Shown one piece after another: positions 8,317 to 17,272 of a stretch of 64,000 bases of DNA. The notes under the pieces were generated by a model. That model was given only the letters and a program-made list of their open reading frames with translations, searched no databases and was not told where the DNA came from. A program made the translations under genes and the position numbers. Numbering within the stretch: the first letter of the stretch is position 1; each line of letters begins with the position of its first letter. Location: the NCBI GenBank assembly GCA_965218985.1, contig CBDCMP010000007.1:434001-498000 (forward strand). Reading direction: 5' to 3'. The stretch is from Pseudopedobacter sp965218985 (GTDB lineage: Bacteria > Bacteroidota > Bacteroidia > Sphingobacteriales > Sphingobacteriaceae).

Positions 8317-9492
8317 TTACAAAACCAGATAGTTTATCCTATCGCCTTTATTCAGATGGCTTACATCGGCCGCCTGCATGGCTAAGGCATTCGCCTGATT
8401 CCCCAATCTTATGTCTCCTGACCCATTTATCACCACACTATTTAAACCCGAGGAATTGACAATAACCGGAAAGAATTCATCCAAAGCATGTTGTTTATCC
8501 TTCTCAAAATTCATCGGCAACTCAGAAAATCCATCGGCAGGAAATCCAAGTGATTTTTTGATATAAGGTTCCACAAATAATTTGAAAGTCACCATAACCG
8601 AAAAAGGATTGCCGGGCAATGCAAAAACAATGGTACGATGAATCGTTCCGCACCATAGGGGTTTTCCTGGTTTAATGGCCACTTTATGGAAAAGTTGCTG
8701 AACTCCCAAATCGTTTAATACAGAAGGAATGAAATCTGCCTCACCGGCAGAGACCCCTCCCGTCAGGATCAAAATATCTGTATTCAAATGAGCTTTAATG
8801 ATTTCAGATAAGTCATTCACATCATCTTTAACGTGAACCGCCGATCTTACCTGAATTAAATTTTCCTTTAAAAGAGCCTTAAGGGTGTATAAATTACTAT
8901 TATAAATTTGAAATGGAGCGACCTCCTCATCCAGAGCCACCACCTCATCCCCGGTGGTGATGAGATTTACCACAGGTAACCGTTCCACCTTTATCCGCTC
9001 TTTTCCCAGAGCAGCAAGTAAACCGATTATCGGGGCATTAATCAAACAACCCTTTGCAACTGCAAGTGATCCTGTTTTTAAATCCTGGCCTTGCAGGGCA
9101 ACATTTTGATGCAATCTGAAATCATCAATCCGTATATGGAAATCTCCAGACTCCTCTGTAACATCTTCAATCCTTATCACCACGTTGGCACCAAAAGGAA
9201 CGGCTGCCCCGGTCATGATTTTATAACATTCTCCGGGCTTAAGGATGGATTGATGACCTTTTCCTGCAAAGATGGTCTCCTTATATTTGAATTTCCTTAA
9301 TCCTCTGCTGAGGTCTTTAAAGTCAAGCGCAACCCCATCCATCGCCGACCGGTTGAAAGGTGGAAGATCTCTTGGTGACATGACATCCTCTGCGAGCACT
9401 CTTCCCAAAGCTTCCTCCAAAGAGATGACCTCATTTCCAAATGAAGTGGCTTTATCCAATACCAGTGCTTTGGCCTCTCTAAATGAAATCAT
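8317..9492 (-). CDS. moeA: Molybdopterin molybdenumtransferase
   Basis: MoeA inserts molybdate into adenylated molybdopterin. The 391-residue length fits. Signature text includes EALGRVLAEDV, DLPPFNRSAMDGVAL, IMTGAAVPFGANVVIRIEDV, the TTGDEV loop, LTGGVSAGEADF and the ALPGNPFSVMVTF loop of the MoCF-binding domain. It lies 54 bases after moaCB on the same strand, so the two are probably one transcript. Confidence 0.95.
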   Translation of the reverse strand: MISFREAKALVLDKATSFGNEVISLEEALGRVLAEDVMSPRDLPPFNRSAMDGVALDFKDLSRGLRKFKYKETIFAGKGHQSILKPGECYKIMTGAAVPFGANVVIRIEDVTEESGDFHIRIDDFRLHQNVALQGQDLKTGSLAVAKGCLINAPIIGLLAALGKERIKVERLPVVNLITTGDEVVALDEEVAPFQIYNSNLYTLKALLKENLIQVRSAVHVKDDVNDLSEIIKAHLNTDILILTGGVSAGEADFIPSVLNDLGVQQLFHKVAIKPGKPLWCGTIHRTIVFALPGNPFSVMVTFKLFVEPYIKKSLGFPADGFSELPMNFEKDKQHALDEFFPVIVNSSGLNSVVINGSGDIRLGNQANALAMQAADVSHLNKGDRINYLVL

Positions 9493-9546
9493 CTGATAGT
9501 TTGTTCATTTTTGATGTGACGATTTAAGTGCCATCATTACTTTTTA

Positions 9547-10497
9547 TTAATGCCCTCCACCCTTCATCATTTTACGGGCATGAAAAATGGCGGGTAGAAT
9601 AGCCTCTAAAGATTCTCTTGCACCTGCACTGCTGCCGGGTAAAGTGACAACCATGCTATGCGCTATGGAACCTGCAACGCCCCTGCTCATCATAGCCATA
9701 GGCGTGCGCTGCTGACCAAAATTTCTGATCGCCTCGGTAACACCGTCAGCGTCGCGTTCCAAAATCTCCTTAACAGCCTCAACAGTTAAATCGCGTGGCC
9801 CCAGCCCTGTACCGCCCGTAGTAAAGATGAAATGAATATCCTCTTTAACCCAGTCCAAAATTTTGTTTTGGATTTGATTTTTCTCATCGGGCAAAATCTC
9901 ATAATGTTTAACGGTGGCATTCATCTCCTCCAGCATGTTCTTTATCAACACCCCGCTTTTATCCTCTCTTTTTCCCATAGCGGTGGAATCAGAGCAAACT
10001 AAAACTGCGCAAACAGGAGAAGTGGCGAAATATCTTTGCCGGTCACTTTTACCGCCTTTTTTATCCAATAGTCTGATATTTCCAATCTCTAACGCTTTAT
10101 CCACAGGTTTGAGCATATCATAGATTTCTAATGCTGCAACGGACACTGCGGTCAACATCTCCATTTCTATCCCTGTCCTTCCAATGGATTTAGCTTCTCC
10201 TGATATCACTATTCCCGTTCTGGAGCAAGCGTTCTGCCCAAAAACAGCACCATGCAAACCAGCATCTAAGAATTCGAACTTCAAATCCATCCCATCTATC
10301 TGCACCGGATGACAGTGAGGCAATAATTGAGGAGTTAATTTTGCACCGATGAATCCCGCTGCTTTAGCCACATCAAATAAATTGCCCTTTGGTAATTCCC
10401 CGTTTCTGATCAGGTCTATGGTTGCTTCAGAGCAGAAAACAATGCCTGTTGCTATAGCCGTTCTTAGTGTGATTTGTTTGCTGGTGATATCACGCAT
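9547..10497 (-). CDS. moaCB: Bifunctional cyclic pyranopterin monophosphate synthase / molybdopterin adenylyltransferase (MoaC-MogA fusion)
   Basis: A 316-residue fusion joins two Moco enzymes. Residues about 1-150 are MoaC: AKLTPQLLPHCHPV and GIEMEMLTAVSVAALEIYDM hold the conserved His, Cys and Glu-Met residues of cPMP synthase. From about residue 162 a MogA/MoaB domain follows with VCSDSTAMGKREDKSG, FTTGGTGLGPRDLT and the LPGSSAG loop, which adenylates molybdopterin. Such fusions are established in Bacteroidota and some other bacteria. The gene leads the minus-strand cluster, followed by moeA after 54 bases. The C-terminal KMMKGGGH is probably a flexible tail. Confidence 0.93.
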   Translation of the reverse strand: MRDITSKQITLRTAIATGIVFCSEATIDLIRNGELPKGNLFDVAKAAGFIGAKLTPQLLPHCHPVQIDGMDLKFEFLDAGLHGAVFGQNACSRTGIVISGEAKSIGRTGIEMEMLTAVSVAALEIYDMLKPVDKALEIGNIRLLDKKGGKSDRQRYFATSPVCAVLVCSDSTAMGKREDKSGVLIKNMLEEMNATVKHYEILPDEKNQIQNKILDWVKEDIHFIFTTGGTGLGPRDLTVEAVKEILERDADGVTEAIRNFGQQRTPMAMMSRGVAGSIAHSMVVTLPGSSAGARESLEAILPAIFHARKMMKGGGH

Positions 10498-10783
10498 GGT
10501 TGATATTTAGCTTCCTTTTAATTTTTTTGGGTTAATATACCATTCTTTCCCTAAACCAATACATCAACCTCATTGTTTGAATAATGAATAGGTGAATTGA
10601 ATGTGATTTTTAATTTTCTTATGCATGGTAAAGTTAGGCATGGTAAAGGAGTCGTACCACCCAACGCTATAGGTCAATTATCTGCTAAACGGTAAGGGGA
10701 AGAAAATCATGTGGATGGTTTCATCACCTTTGCCATCGGCCCAAAAACTCGCTTTAGCGATGAAAACTTCCTCATCAAGCTGA

Positions 10784-11467
10784 TTAAATCTTAGCAATCA
10801 CATAAGCCGTCATATCAGTTCTGATCTTAAAACCCAATTTCTTATATAATTTAATAGCACCCACATGATCATTTCGGACATGCAGAAAAGGCATAGCTGA
10901 TTTTTGCAATATTCTTTTGATTTGCTCCCTGATTACACCATAAGCATAACCCTTTCCTAAATAATCCGGATGAGTACAAACGGCTGATACCTCTATGTAA
11001 TCATGCGGATGAAAACGATGACCCGCCATCGCTACCAGTTTTCCATCCTCAAAAACACCGGTATAATTACTTAAGTTTATGGTTTTGGTAAGAAAAGGTC
11101 CGGGTTGGGTAAGCTCAACTAAAGCGATCATCTCTTCCACATGTTCTTCCTTTAAATCCACCAGATCCATATCATCATCTCCGGCAGGAACAAAATCATG
11201 CTCGTAACTCAATTGAAACATGTTGATTTGTCGCATCAGCTTCCATTGCTCAGGTATATGAACTTCCACAGGCGAGAAGATGATGAATGGTCCATCTGTG
11301 CAGCTGAACTGATGAAGTATTTTAAAATCCTCTTTAGAGTGATCTTTCAAACCTGCAAAATGAGCGACCTCACGATGATAAAACCTCACGTTCTCTGTGC
11401 CTTCAGAGAATTTTTGATGATGGGTGCTTAATGCCTGATAGATGGGATTATCCAATAAATGTTTCAT
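10784..11467 (-). CDS. GNAT-family N-acetyltransferase (FR47-like)
   Basis: The 227-residue protein has its GNAT fold in the C-terminal half: EVSAVCTHPDYLGKGYAYGV is the strand plus acetyl-CoA pyrophosphate loop (modified Q/RxxGxG/A), followed by PFLHVRNDHVGAIKLYKKLGF, the classic last helix and strand. The N-terminal 100 residues (EVAHFAGLKDHSKEDF and similar) match the FR47-like branch. Acceptor substrate is unknown. It stands alone on the minus strand. The 286 bases between it and moaCB (10498-10783) hold no gene I can support. Confidence 0.85.
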   Translation of the reverse strand: MKHLLDNPIYQALSTHHQKFSEGTENVRFYHREVAHFAGLKDHSKEDFKILHQFSCTDGPFIIFSPVEVHIPEQWKLMRQINMFQLSYEHDFVPAGDDDMDLVDLKEEHVEEMIALVELTQPGPFLTKTINLSNYTGVFEDGKLVAMAGHRFHPHDYIEVSAVCTHPDYLGKGYAYGVIREQIKRILQKSAMPFLHVRNDHVGAIKLYKKLGFKIRTDMTAYVIAKI

Positions 11468-11737
11468 TTGTTGATTTTGAAGAGGGCAAAGTTATTAAAA
11501 AGCATCCCTTACTATAAAGCGTTATGCTATTTTCATCCCAGTAGTAATATTATCGAAGTGGCATGGCGTGAATTTTCGATTGCTCATTTTGGACGGTCCC
11601 ATCTGAAGGAAATTGAAGAGGCGGTAGATCAGAGAAACCGGATCTCCTTCATTGTAAAGTTCAGGCAGGAGAACAGCAAAGTTTTAAGGTCCGGGATTAT
11701 AAATCTTTCAGCAAATATAACAACCATCCGGGACTAG
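11459..11737 (+). CDS. Possible small protein of unknown function
   Basis: An open frame of 92 codons on the plus strand reads like protein (AWREFSIAHFGRSHLKEIEE, RISFIVKFRQEN), with a reasonable charge pattern and no repeats, yet I do not recognise it. It overlaps the start of the divergent acetyltransferase by 9 bases and the end of the convergent flavin reductase gene by 4, which is tight packing for a real gene. It may be a genuine small gene, a remnant, or chance. Its start could be the internal codons after residue 13. Confidence 0.3.
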   Translation: MFHLLILKRAKLLKSIPYYKALCYFHPSSNIIEVAWREFSIAHFGRSHLKEIEEAVDQRNRISFIVKFRQENSKVLRSGIINLSANITTIRD

Positions 11738-12624
11738 TCCATCAGCAATACTTTCCAGGCTTCCTCCACTTTTCCATCATCTAAATACGTTTTAGCTTTT
11801 AAATGCAGCTGAATTGAGCGGGTTTGGCTGTCGCCGATGGTGGCATCCAGGATGTCCTTCACATCAGGCTCCAGTTCAAATAATTTCACCTCGTCATCAT
11901 TCGGGAGTGACTCCACATTTCCTAACTGCCCCAAATTATTTCCGGTGAGTATTTTGGAGGTTTTGATCTGAGGAGGCAATGCATCCACTCCAATACCACA
12001 TTTCGCAATAGGCTTTACCACCTCAAACAAACTTTCAGGAGTGACACGGCTATACCAGTTCCCACCCAAACGGGCGACATGATCAATTTTAAACTGATCT
12101 ATCTTCCCATTTTCATTCAAAATGGTTTCATTCACATGAATCACTTTCACCTCTGCCATCACCAGATTCCCTGCTCCGCCCTGATTTCCGAGGCTGATCA
12201 CCTCATTTACCACACACTCTAATTGAACAGGTGCTTCCTTCACTCTCGGGGGTTTTACCGTTTCAGAAGGCAGTTCCGTGAAGCCGGATTTTTGAAACTC
12301 GTTTACCGCTTTGTCATATTCAGTACTGGCCAAAGACATTTGCTGTACCATGGCGTAATTCACGATATTGATCACCACCTCAGGTATTTCCAAGACATTC
12401 TCTAATGTATGTTTTAGCGTTCCGTCTCTTCCACGACGGGAAACAGAGAAGACGCAAACCGGAGGATTTGAGCTCACCAGGTTAAAGAAACTAAAAGGAC
12501 TCAAGTTCACGTTCCCATTTTTATCTACGGTGGAGGCGAAACAGATAGGCCTGGGAGCAATGGCATCACTCAACCACTGATAGGTTTCCTGATTGGTTAG
12601 TTCTGATACTTTATACGACAGCAT
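11734..12624 (-). CDS. Flavin reductase-like FMN-binding protein (DIM6/NTAB family)
   Basis: The 296-residue protein begins with the family's split-barrel FMN domain: AIAPRPICFASTVDKNGNVNLSPFSFFN, then NPPVCVFSVSRRGRDGTLKHT and ECVVNEVISLGN. These proteins bind FMN and are often flavin reductase or oxidoreductase subunits. The start overlaps the end of the upstream fumarylacetoacetase-family gene by 14 bases, so translation is coupled and the protein probably serves aromatic catabolism. The C-terminal 80 residues (about 215-296) are outside the core domain, and I do not recognise them. Confidence 0.85.
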   Translation of the reverse strand: MLSYKVSELTNQETYQWLSDAIAPRPICFASTVDKNGNVNLSPFSFFNLVSSNPPVCVFSVSRRGRDGTLKHTLENVLEIPEVVINIVNYAMVQQMSLASTEYDKAVNEFQKSGFTELPSETVKPPRVKEAPVQLECVVNEVISLGNQGGAGNLVMAEVKVIHVNETILNENGKIDQFKIDHVARLGGNWYSRVTPESLFEVVKPIAKCGIGVDALPPQIKTSKILTGNNLGQLGNVESLPNDDEVKLFELEPDVKDILDATIGDSQTRSIQLHLKAKTYLDDGKVEEAWKVLLMD

Positions 12625-13624
12625 TAATATTTTTCTTCAGTTCGAGGATAGAAAAATCATCATCATCCTTTAAAATCGTATTGCTTAACCTTCCCAAACC
12701 AGTGATCTCCAATTCCACCACATCTCCGGGTTGCAGCCAACAAGACTGGTAATCAGGATCGTTCCTTAACCCGGTTCCGTTTAGCTCCAGGAAACATCCG
12801 GTCCCAACAGTTCCTGAGCCTACCAAATCACCAGGCAAGACCTCGCAGCCATAAGCGCAACGCTCAATGATCTCAGCAAATGTCCAGTCCATACGTTCCA
12901 TGTTTCCTGCAGAGACTTCCTTTCCATTTACCCAGCATCTCATGTCCAGTTGATAGGCATTTCCCACATGTCCTTGCTTTGCCGGAACCTTGTAGACTTC
13001 CAGTTCATCAGGAGTCACAAGCCAGGGACCAATGATTGTGGCGAAATCCTTTCCTTTGGCCGGACCCAGGTTTAACTTCATCTCCTCCAATTGTAAGGTG
13101 CGGGCACTCATATCATTCATAATCAGAAAACCGGCGATGTAGTCATCCGCTTCAGCGGCTCTGATATTTCTTCCTTTTTTATTCAACACCACAGCCACTT
13201 CTACCTCAAAATCCAATTGCTGAAAATGGTCTGGCATACAATGCACATCGCCAGGGCCCTGAATGGCGTTGTGATTGGAGAAATAAAACACCGGGAACTG
13301 ATCAAACTCAGGTATCATTTCTGCATTTCTATTCTTTCTTGAAGTGGCTACATGCTGTTTGAAGGCATACGCATCCCGAAATGAGGAGGGATGAGGAATG
13401 GGAGCGATCAATTCAAAGAATATCTCCTCTTTTCCTTCCACTTTCCCCGCTTTTAAATCGTCGTGAACTTTATGGGCAGCTTCCATGAGTGCAGCTCCAC
13501 CCCATAAAAACTGGTTCATATCATCAGGTATCACATGATTCAGAGAATGGAGATTGTAGATATGTCCGTTTAAAAACAAACCCAAATGCTCTCTATCTTC
13601 GGTTTTATAAGATACTAATTTCAT
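12611..13624 (-). CDS. Fumarylacetoacetate hydrolase family protein
   Basis: The last enzyme of tyrosine breakdown cleaves fumarylacetoacetate to fumarate and acetoacetate. The C-terminal FAH fold is clear: the metal ligands lie in QQLDFEVEVAVVLNKKG, then GFLIMNDMSARTLQLEE, LNLGPAKGKDFATIIGPWLV and GDLVGSGTVGTGCFLELNG. The protein is 337 residues, shorter than animal FAH. ATG at 13624 is preferred over an in-frame TTG at 13633. It is divergent from homogentisate dioxygenase and cotranscribed with the flavin reductase. That its substrate is fumarylacetoacetate is inferred from the neighbours. Confidence 0.88.
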   Translation of the reverse strand: MKLVSYKTEDREHLGLFLNGHIYNLHSLNHVIPDDMNQFLWGGAALMEAAHKVHDDLKAGKVEGKEEIFFELIAPIPHPSSFRDAYAFKQHVATSRKNRNAEMIPEFDQFPVFYFSNHNAIQGPGDVHCMPDHFQQLDFEVEVAVVLNKKGRNIRAAEADDYIAGFLIMNDMSARTLQLEEMKLNLGPAKGKDFATIIGPWLVTPDELEVYKVPAKQGHVGNAYQLDMRCWVNGKEVSAGNMERMDWTFAEIIERCAYGCEVLPGDLVGSGTVGTGCFLELNGTGLRNDPDYQSCWLQPGDVVELEITGLGRLSNTILKDDDDFSILELKKNINAVV

Positions 13625-13633
13625 TTGTTTCAA

Positions 13634-13981
13634 TTTAAGTGCTCAACGAAATGGTTAATTCATGCAAATTGGTGTTTAAAAGGTTTTCAAAAATAAGAAT
13701 TGATTTCCAGTATATGACCACAAATGAAATATCATCCGCCCGGGAATTGTTTTTCTATTTGGAAAACTGTATATTCGTCATATACCAAAAACAAACCTCT
13801 TGCAAAGCGTGAAGCATCTTAGATTAATCTCTTCGGGAATACTTGCTAAATTCCGTTCAGCAATGGTGGCGAAAATTGTGTTCGCCCAATATTCTATCTA
13901 ATCCCCATCCGATAATATTAATTATCCATTCATTACAACCTTTTTTTGATTTAAAATGTTAATCAATTAAACCAATTAATC
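13634..13981. promoter_or_regulatory. Divergent control region of tyrosine catabolism with palindromic sites
   Basis: This 348-base gene-free region separates the divergent fumarylacetoacetase and homogentisate dioxygenase genes. GTATATGAC at 13710-13718 is repeated in inverted form, GTCATATAC at 13777-13785. The second site is also a short palindrome by itself, GTATAT-TCGTC-ATATAC at 13769-13785. Such paired sites suit a dimeric regulator acting on both promoters. No regulator gene is adjacent, and the binding protein is unknown. Confidence 0.45.
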
Positions 13982-15142
13982 ATGCCTTTTTATTATAAAA
14001 TGGGAGCTATTCCTCCCAAAAGACATACACAGTTTCGCAAACCTGATGGTGAGCTCTATGCTGAAGAATTGGTTTCCACGGAAGGTTTCTCCAGTAACTA
14101 TTCTTTGGTTTATCACTGCTACGCTCCAACTATAGTGAAAGAGTTAGGGGAACCTTATTCTGTGGAACCCAAAATTGCCAGGGACAGGCACCTGAAGCAT
14201 ACCAGCCTGATTGGTTTCAAAATCAAGCCGGAAGATGATTATCTGAAAAGTCGTAAACCTGTTTTAGTCAATAGCGATTTACATATTTCTTTGGCTGCAC
14301 CGACTACGTCAATGACAGATTATTTCTACAAAAATGCCATGGCGGATGAAATGATCTTCATTCATGAGGGTTCAGGAGTTTTAAAAACAGGCTATGGCGA
14401 AATTGAATTTGAATACGGAGATTATCTCATCATTCCACGTGGGGTGATTTATCAAATCCATTTCAACGAGAAGAAGAATCGGCTTTTTATAGTGGAGAGT
14501 TTCAGTCCGATTAAGGTTCCGAAAAAATACAGGAATGAAAACGGCCAACTTTTAGAGCATTCTCCATACGGTGAACGGGATATTAAAATTCCGAAAAATC
14601 TGCAAACCATTGATGAAAAAGGAGATTTTAAAATCCTCATCAAAAAACAGGGATTGATTTACCCTTACACTTACGGCACTCATCCTTTTGACTTTGCAGG
14701 CTGGGATGGTTTCCATTATCCATGGGGATTCTCCATTCATGATTTTGAGCCTATCACCGGAAGGTTACACCAGCCACCTCCGGTTCATCAAACTTTTGAG
14801 GCTCATCATTTCGTGGTCTGCTCTTTTGTGCCCCGCAAATACGATTACCATCCGCTATCCATTCCTGCTCCGTATCATCATTCAAATGTGGATTCGGACG
14901 AGGTGCTATACTATGTGGATGGAGATTTTATGAGCCGTAAATCGGTGGAAAAAGGGCAGATCACCTTGCATCCAGGTGGTATTCCGCATGGTCCGCATCC
15001 GGGGACAGTGGAGCAATCTATAGGGAAAGAATCTACGGAAGAACTGGCGGTAATGATCGATCCTTTCCGGCCGCTGATGCTTACCGAAGAGGCACTGGCC
15101 ATTGAAGACCCTGATTATTATAAAAGCTGGATGACAAAATAG
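13982..15142 (+). CDS. hmgA: Homogentisate 1,2-dioxygenase
   Basis: This Fe(II) cupin-fold dioxygenase opens the ring of homogentisate to maleylacetoacetate. The 386-residue protein shows the family's N-terminal GAIPPKRHTQFRKPDGELY, the cupin strand GDYLIIPRGVIYQI, HDFEPITGRLHQPPPVHQTF, and the iron-binding region HHSNVDSDEVLYYVDGDF with HPGGIPHGPHPG. It is shorter than the roughly 440-residue proteobacterial and animal enzymes, as usual in Bacteroidota. HPPD follows 235 bases downstream on the same strand and FAH is divergent upstream, making a compact tyrosine pathway. No separate maleylacetoacetate isomerase is visible in the window. Confidence 0.93.
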   Translation: MPFYYKMGAIPPKRHTQFRKPDGELYAEELVSTEGFSSNYSLVYHCYAPTIVKELGEPYSVEPKIARDRHLKHTSLIGFKIKPEDDYLKSRKPVLVNSDLHISLAAPTTSMTDYFYKNAMADEMIFIHEGSGVLKTGYGEIEFEYGDYLIIPRGVIYQIHFNEKKNRLFIVESFSPIKVPKKYRNENGQLLEHSPYGERDIKIPKNLQTIDEKGDFKILIKKQGLIYPYTYGTHPFDFAGWDGFHYPWGFSIHDFEPITGRLHQPPPVHQTFEAHHFVVCSFVPRKYDYHPLSIPAPYHHSNVDSDEVLYYVDGDFMSRKSVEKGQITLHPGGIPHGPHPGTVEQSIGKESTEELAVMIDPFRPLMLTEEALAIEDPDYYKSWMTK

Positions 15143-15376
15143 CTCAAAGAAATAAACCTCTATAAACTGAAAAGCCAAAACGAAATGCACTGAATTGCAT
15201 AGCCATCACGCTATTTTTTGACTAATAAAGAACTAGTGCTAAGTTAAAAGTAGAAAGTCAAAAGTAAAAAGACTTATATCATTGATAATAAGCAATTTAA
15301 AAAGATAATTTTTCGTCGTTTTATGATTAACATTACACTAGGAATAAGACTTCGAAGCACTAAAAACTAAAAAAAC

Positions 15377-16516
15377 ATGACCACTATAACTAATGAACCA
15401 GTGACTAATGAACTTAACACTAGTCAAAAAGATTTCCTCCCCATCAACGGAACAGATTATGTAGAGTTTTACGTAGGAAATGCCAAGCAGGCTGCACACT
15501 TTTATAAAACAGCTTTTGGCTTTCAGAGCGTGGCTTACGCCGGTCCAGAGACCGGGGTGAAGGACACCGCTTCCTACATGATTCAACAGGGGAAGGTCCG
15601 TTTTGTATTGACATCAGCGCTAAAATCCAATCACCCAATAGCTCATCATGTTTTAAAACATGGAGACGGTGTTAAAATTTTGGCCCTTTGGGTGGATGAT
15701 GCTTATGATGCTTATGAAGAAGCGGTTTCGAGAGGAGCCAAATCTTATTTAAAACCAGAAACCCTGACGGATGAGTCTGGAGAGATCAGAAGAAGCGGGA
15801 TTTACACTTATGGCGAAACCGTTCACCTTTTTTTAGAGCGTAAGAATTATAAAGGTGATTTCTTACCCGGATACCAGCCTCATCACTCCGAATATCAGCC
15901 AAAGGAGATCGGTCTGTTGCATGTGGACCATTGCGTGGGCAATGTTGGCTGGAACCAGATGGATAAATGGGTAAGTTTCTACGAAGAAGTGATGGGTTTT
16001 AAAAACATCCTCACTTTTGACGACAAGGCCATCTCCACCGAATATTCAGCATTGATGAGTAAAGTGATGAGCAATGGAAATGGCTATGTGAAATTCCCAA
16101 TCAATGAACCTGCGGAAGGAAAGAAAAAATCGCAGATCGAAGAATACCTGGAATTTTACGAAGGCGAGGGAGTACAGCATGTGGCTATCGCTACCGCTGA
16201 TATCATCAATACGGTGAGAGAACTAAAAGAGAGGGGCATAGAATTTCTAAATACCCCTGAAACCTATTATGATGATTTATTGGAACGTGTAGGTAAAATT
16301 GACGAAGATATCGCCCCTTTGAAAGAGCTGAAAATACTGGTTGACAGAGATGAGGAAGGTTATTTATTGCAAATATTTACCAGGCCTTTACAAGACAGGC
16401 CCACAGTTTTCTTCGAAATCATTCAACGCAAAGGAGCTCAATCATTTGGCGCAGGTAATTTTAAAGCCCTGTTTGAAGCCATAGAAAGAGAACAAGAGTT
16501 AAGAGGGAATTTATAA
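15377..16516 (+). CDS. hpd: 4-hydroxyphenylpyruvate dioxygenase
   Basis: HPPD converts 4-hydroxyphenylpyruvate to homogentisate, the substrate of the preceding gene. The 379-residue protein has two vicinal-oxygen-chelate domains. The Fe(II) ligands are visible as His in LLHVDHCVGN (about residue 185), His268 in VQHVAIATAD and Glu347 in VFFEIIQRKGAQSFGAGNF, which also carries the C-terminal substrate-side residues. The first domain (FYKTAFGFQSVAYAGPE) is the degenerate half. The C-terminus EQELRGNL is the usual one. A terminator follows at 16645. Confidence 0.95.
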   Translation: MTTITNEPVTNELNTSQKDFLPINGTDYVEFYVGNAKQAAHFYKTAFGFQSVAYAGPETGVKDTASYMIQQGKVRFVLTSALKSNHPIAHHVLKHGDGVKILALWVDDAYDAYEEAVSRGAKSYLKPETLTDESGEIRRSGIYTYGETVHLFLERKNYKGDFLPGYQPHHSEYQPKEIGLLHVDHCVGNVGWNQMDKWVSFYEEVMGFKNILTFDDKAISTEYSALMSKVMSNGNGYVKFPINEPAEGKKKSQIEEYLEFYEGEGVQHVAIATADIINTVRELKERGIEFLNTPETYYDDLLERVGKIDEDIAPLKELKILVDRDEEGYLLQIFTRPLQDRPTVFFEIIQRKGAQSFGAGNFKALFEAIEREQELRGNL

Positions 16517-16644
16517 ATTCAGCCGGGCCCTTGCCCTTGTAAGATAAAAATTTTAGCTATTAACATATTATAAATAAGTGTATCACATTTAATGATGGCT
16601 GCGTAATGGGAGATTAATACCTTTTAGTTTTTTTTTTAATAATC

Positions 16645-16675
16645 AAGGCTCTGGTTCCCTCCAAATCAGAGCCTT
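16645..16675 (+). terminator. Rho-independent terminator after hpd
   Basis: A perfect 9-bp stem, AAGGCTCTG with CAGAGCCTT, extendable by GT pairing, encloses a 13-base loop and is followed by ATTTTTTAT. It lies 128 bases beyond the hpd stop and directly upstream of the next gene's promoter area. Confidence 0.75.
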
Positions 16676-16708
16676 ATTTTTTATCTGATCTATCAGCTAT
16701 ATTTGAAG

Positions 16709-17230
16709 ATGAATGCAACAGTAATTTTCTCCAAGGCAGATGTTCAGCAGGTAAAAATGCTTCAAAAACTTTCTATAGCAACTTTTTCTGAATCTTTCGG
16801 GACAGACAACACGGTGGAGAATTTGAATGCTTACTTCGAGCAAGCTTTTAGTCTTCCATCTCTCCATTTACAATTATCCGATCCTGAATCTTCATTTTAT
16901 TTCATTTACCATGGGGAAGAATCAGCAGGCTATTTCAAAATCAACATCGGCGAAAGCCAGACGGAGATGAAGGCGAAAGAAGGATTAGAGCTGGAAAGAA
17001 TTTATATATTAAAAAAGTTACAGCGTAAAGGATTTGGCAAAAAGATCATGGAGGAAGTAAAGAGAATCGCTATTGAAAAAGATAAAAAATACATTTGGCT
17101 GGGAGTATGGGAGCATAATGAGAAAGCAAAAAGGTTTTACGAAAGCTGCGGTTTCCATAAATTTAATGAGCATGACTTTTTAGTGGGGGATGATATCCAA
17201 ACTGATTGGATGATGCGTTTGGAGATTTAA
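16709..17230 (+). CDS. GNAT-family N-acetyltransferase
   Basis: The protein of 173 residues (from the ATG at 16709; an in-frame TTG lies two codons earlier) carries a complete GNAT domain: LELERIYILKKLQRKGFGKKIMEEV is the strand and acetyl-CoA loop (QRKGFG), then KYIWLGVWEHNEKAKRFYESCGF. The N-terminus SIATFSESFGTDN resembles acetyltransferases related to spermidine/phosphinothricin types. Acceptor unknown. It is a stand-alone gene between the hpd terminator and the cytochrome gene 42 bases downstream. Confidence 0.85.
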   Translation: MNATVIFSKADVQQVKMLQKLSIATFSESFGTDNTVENLNAYFEQAFSLPSLHLQLSDPESSFYFIYHGEESAGYFKINIGESQTEMKAKEGLELERIYILKKLQRKGFGKKIMEEVKRIAIEKDKKYIWLGVWEHNEKAKRFYESCGFHKFNEHDFLVGDDIQTDWMMRLEI

Positions 17231-17272
17231 AAAATAATTACCTATTTTAATGCTGGATTAGCCAAATAAATT

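Noticed and set aside
10498..10783. Short readable stretch ending FITFAIGPKTRF near 10720-10796
   Set aside because: Only about 30 residues are readable, on no clear start and with no recognised family.
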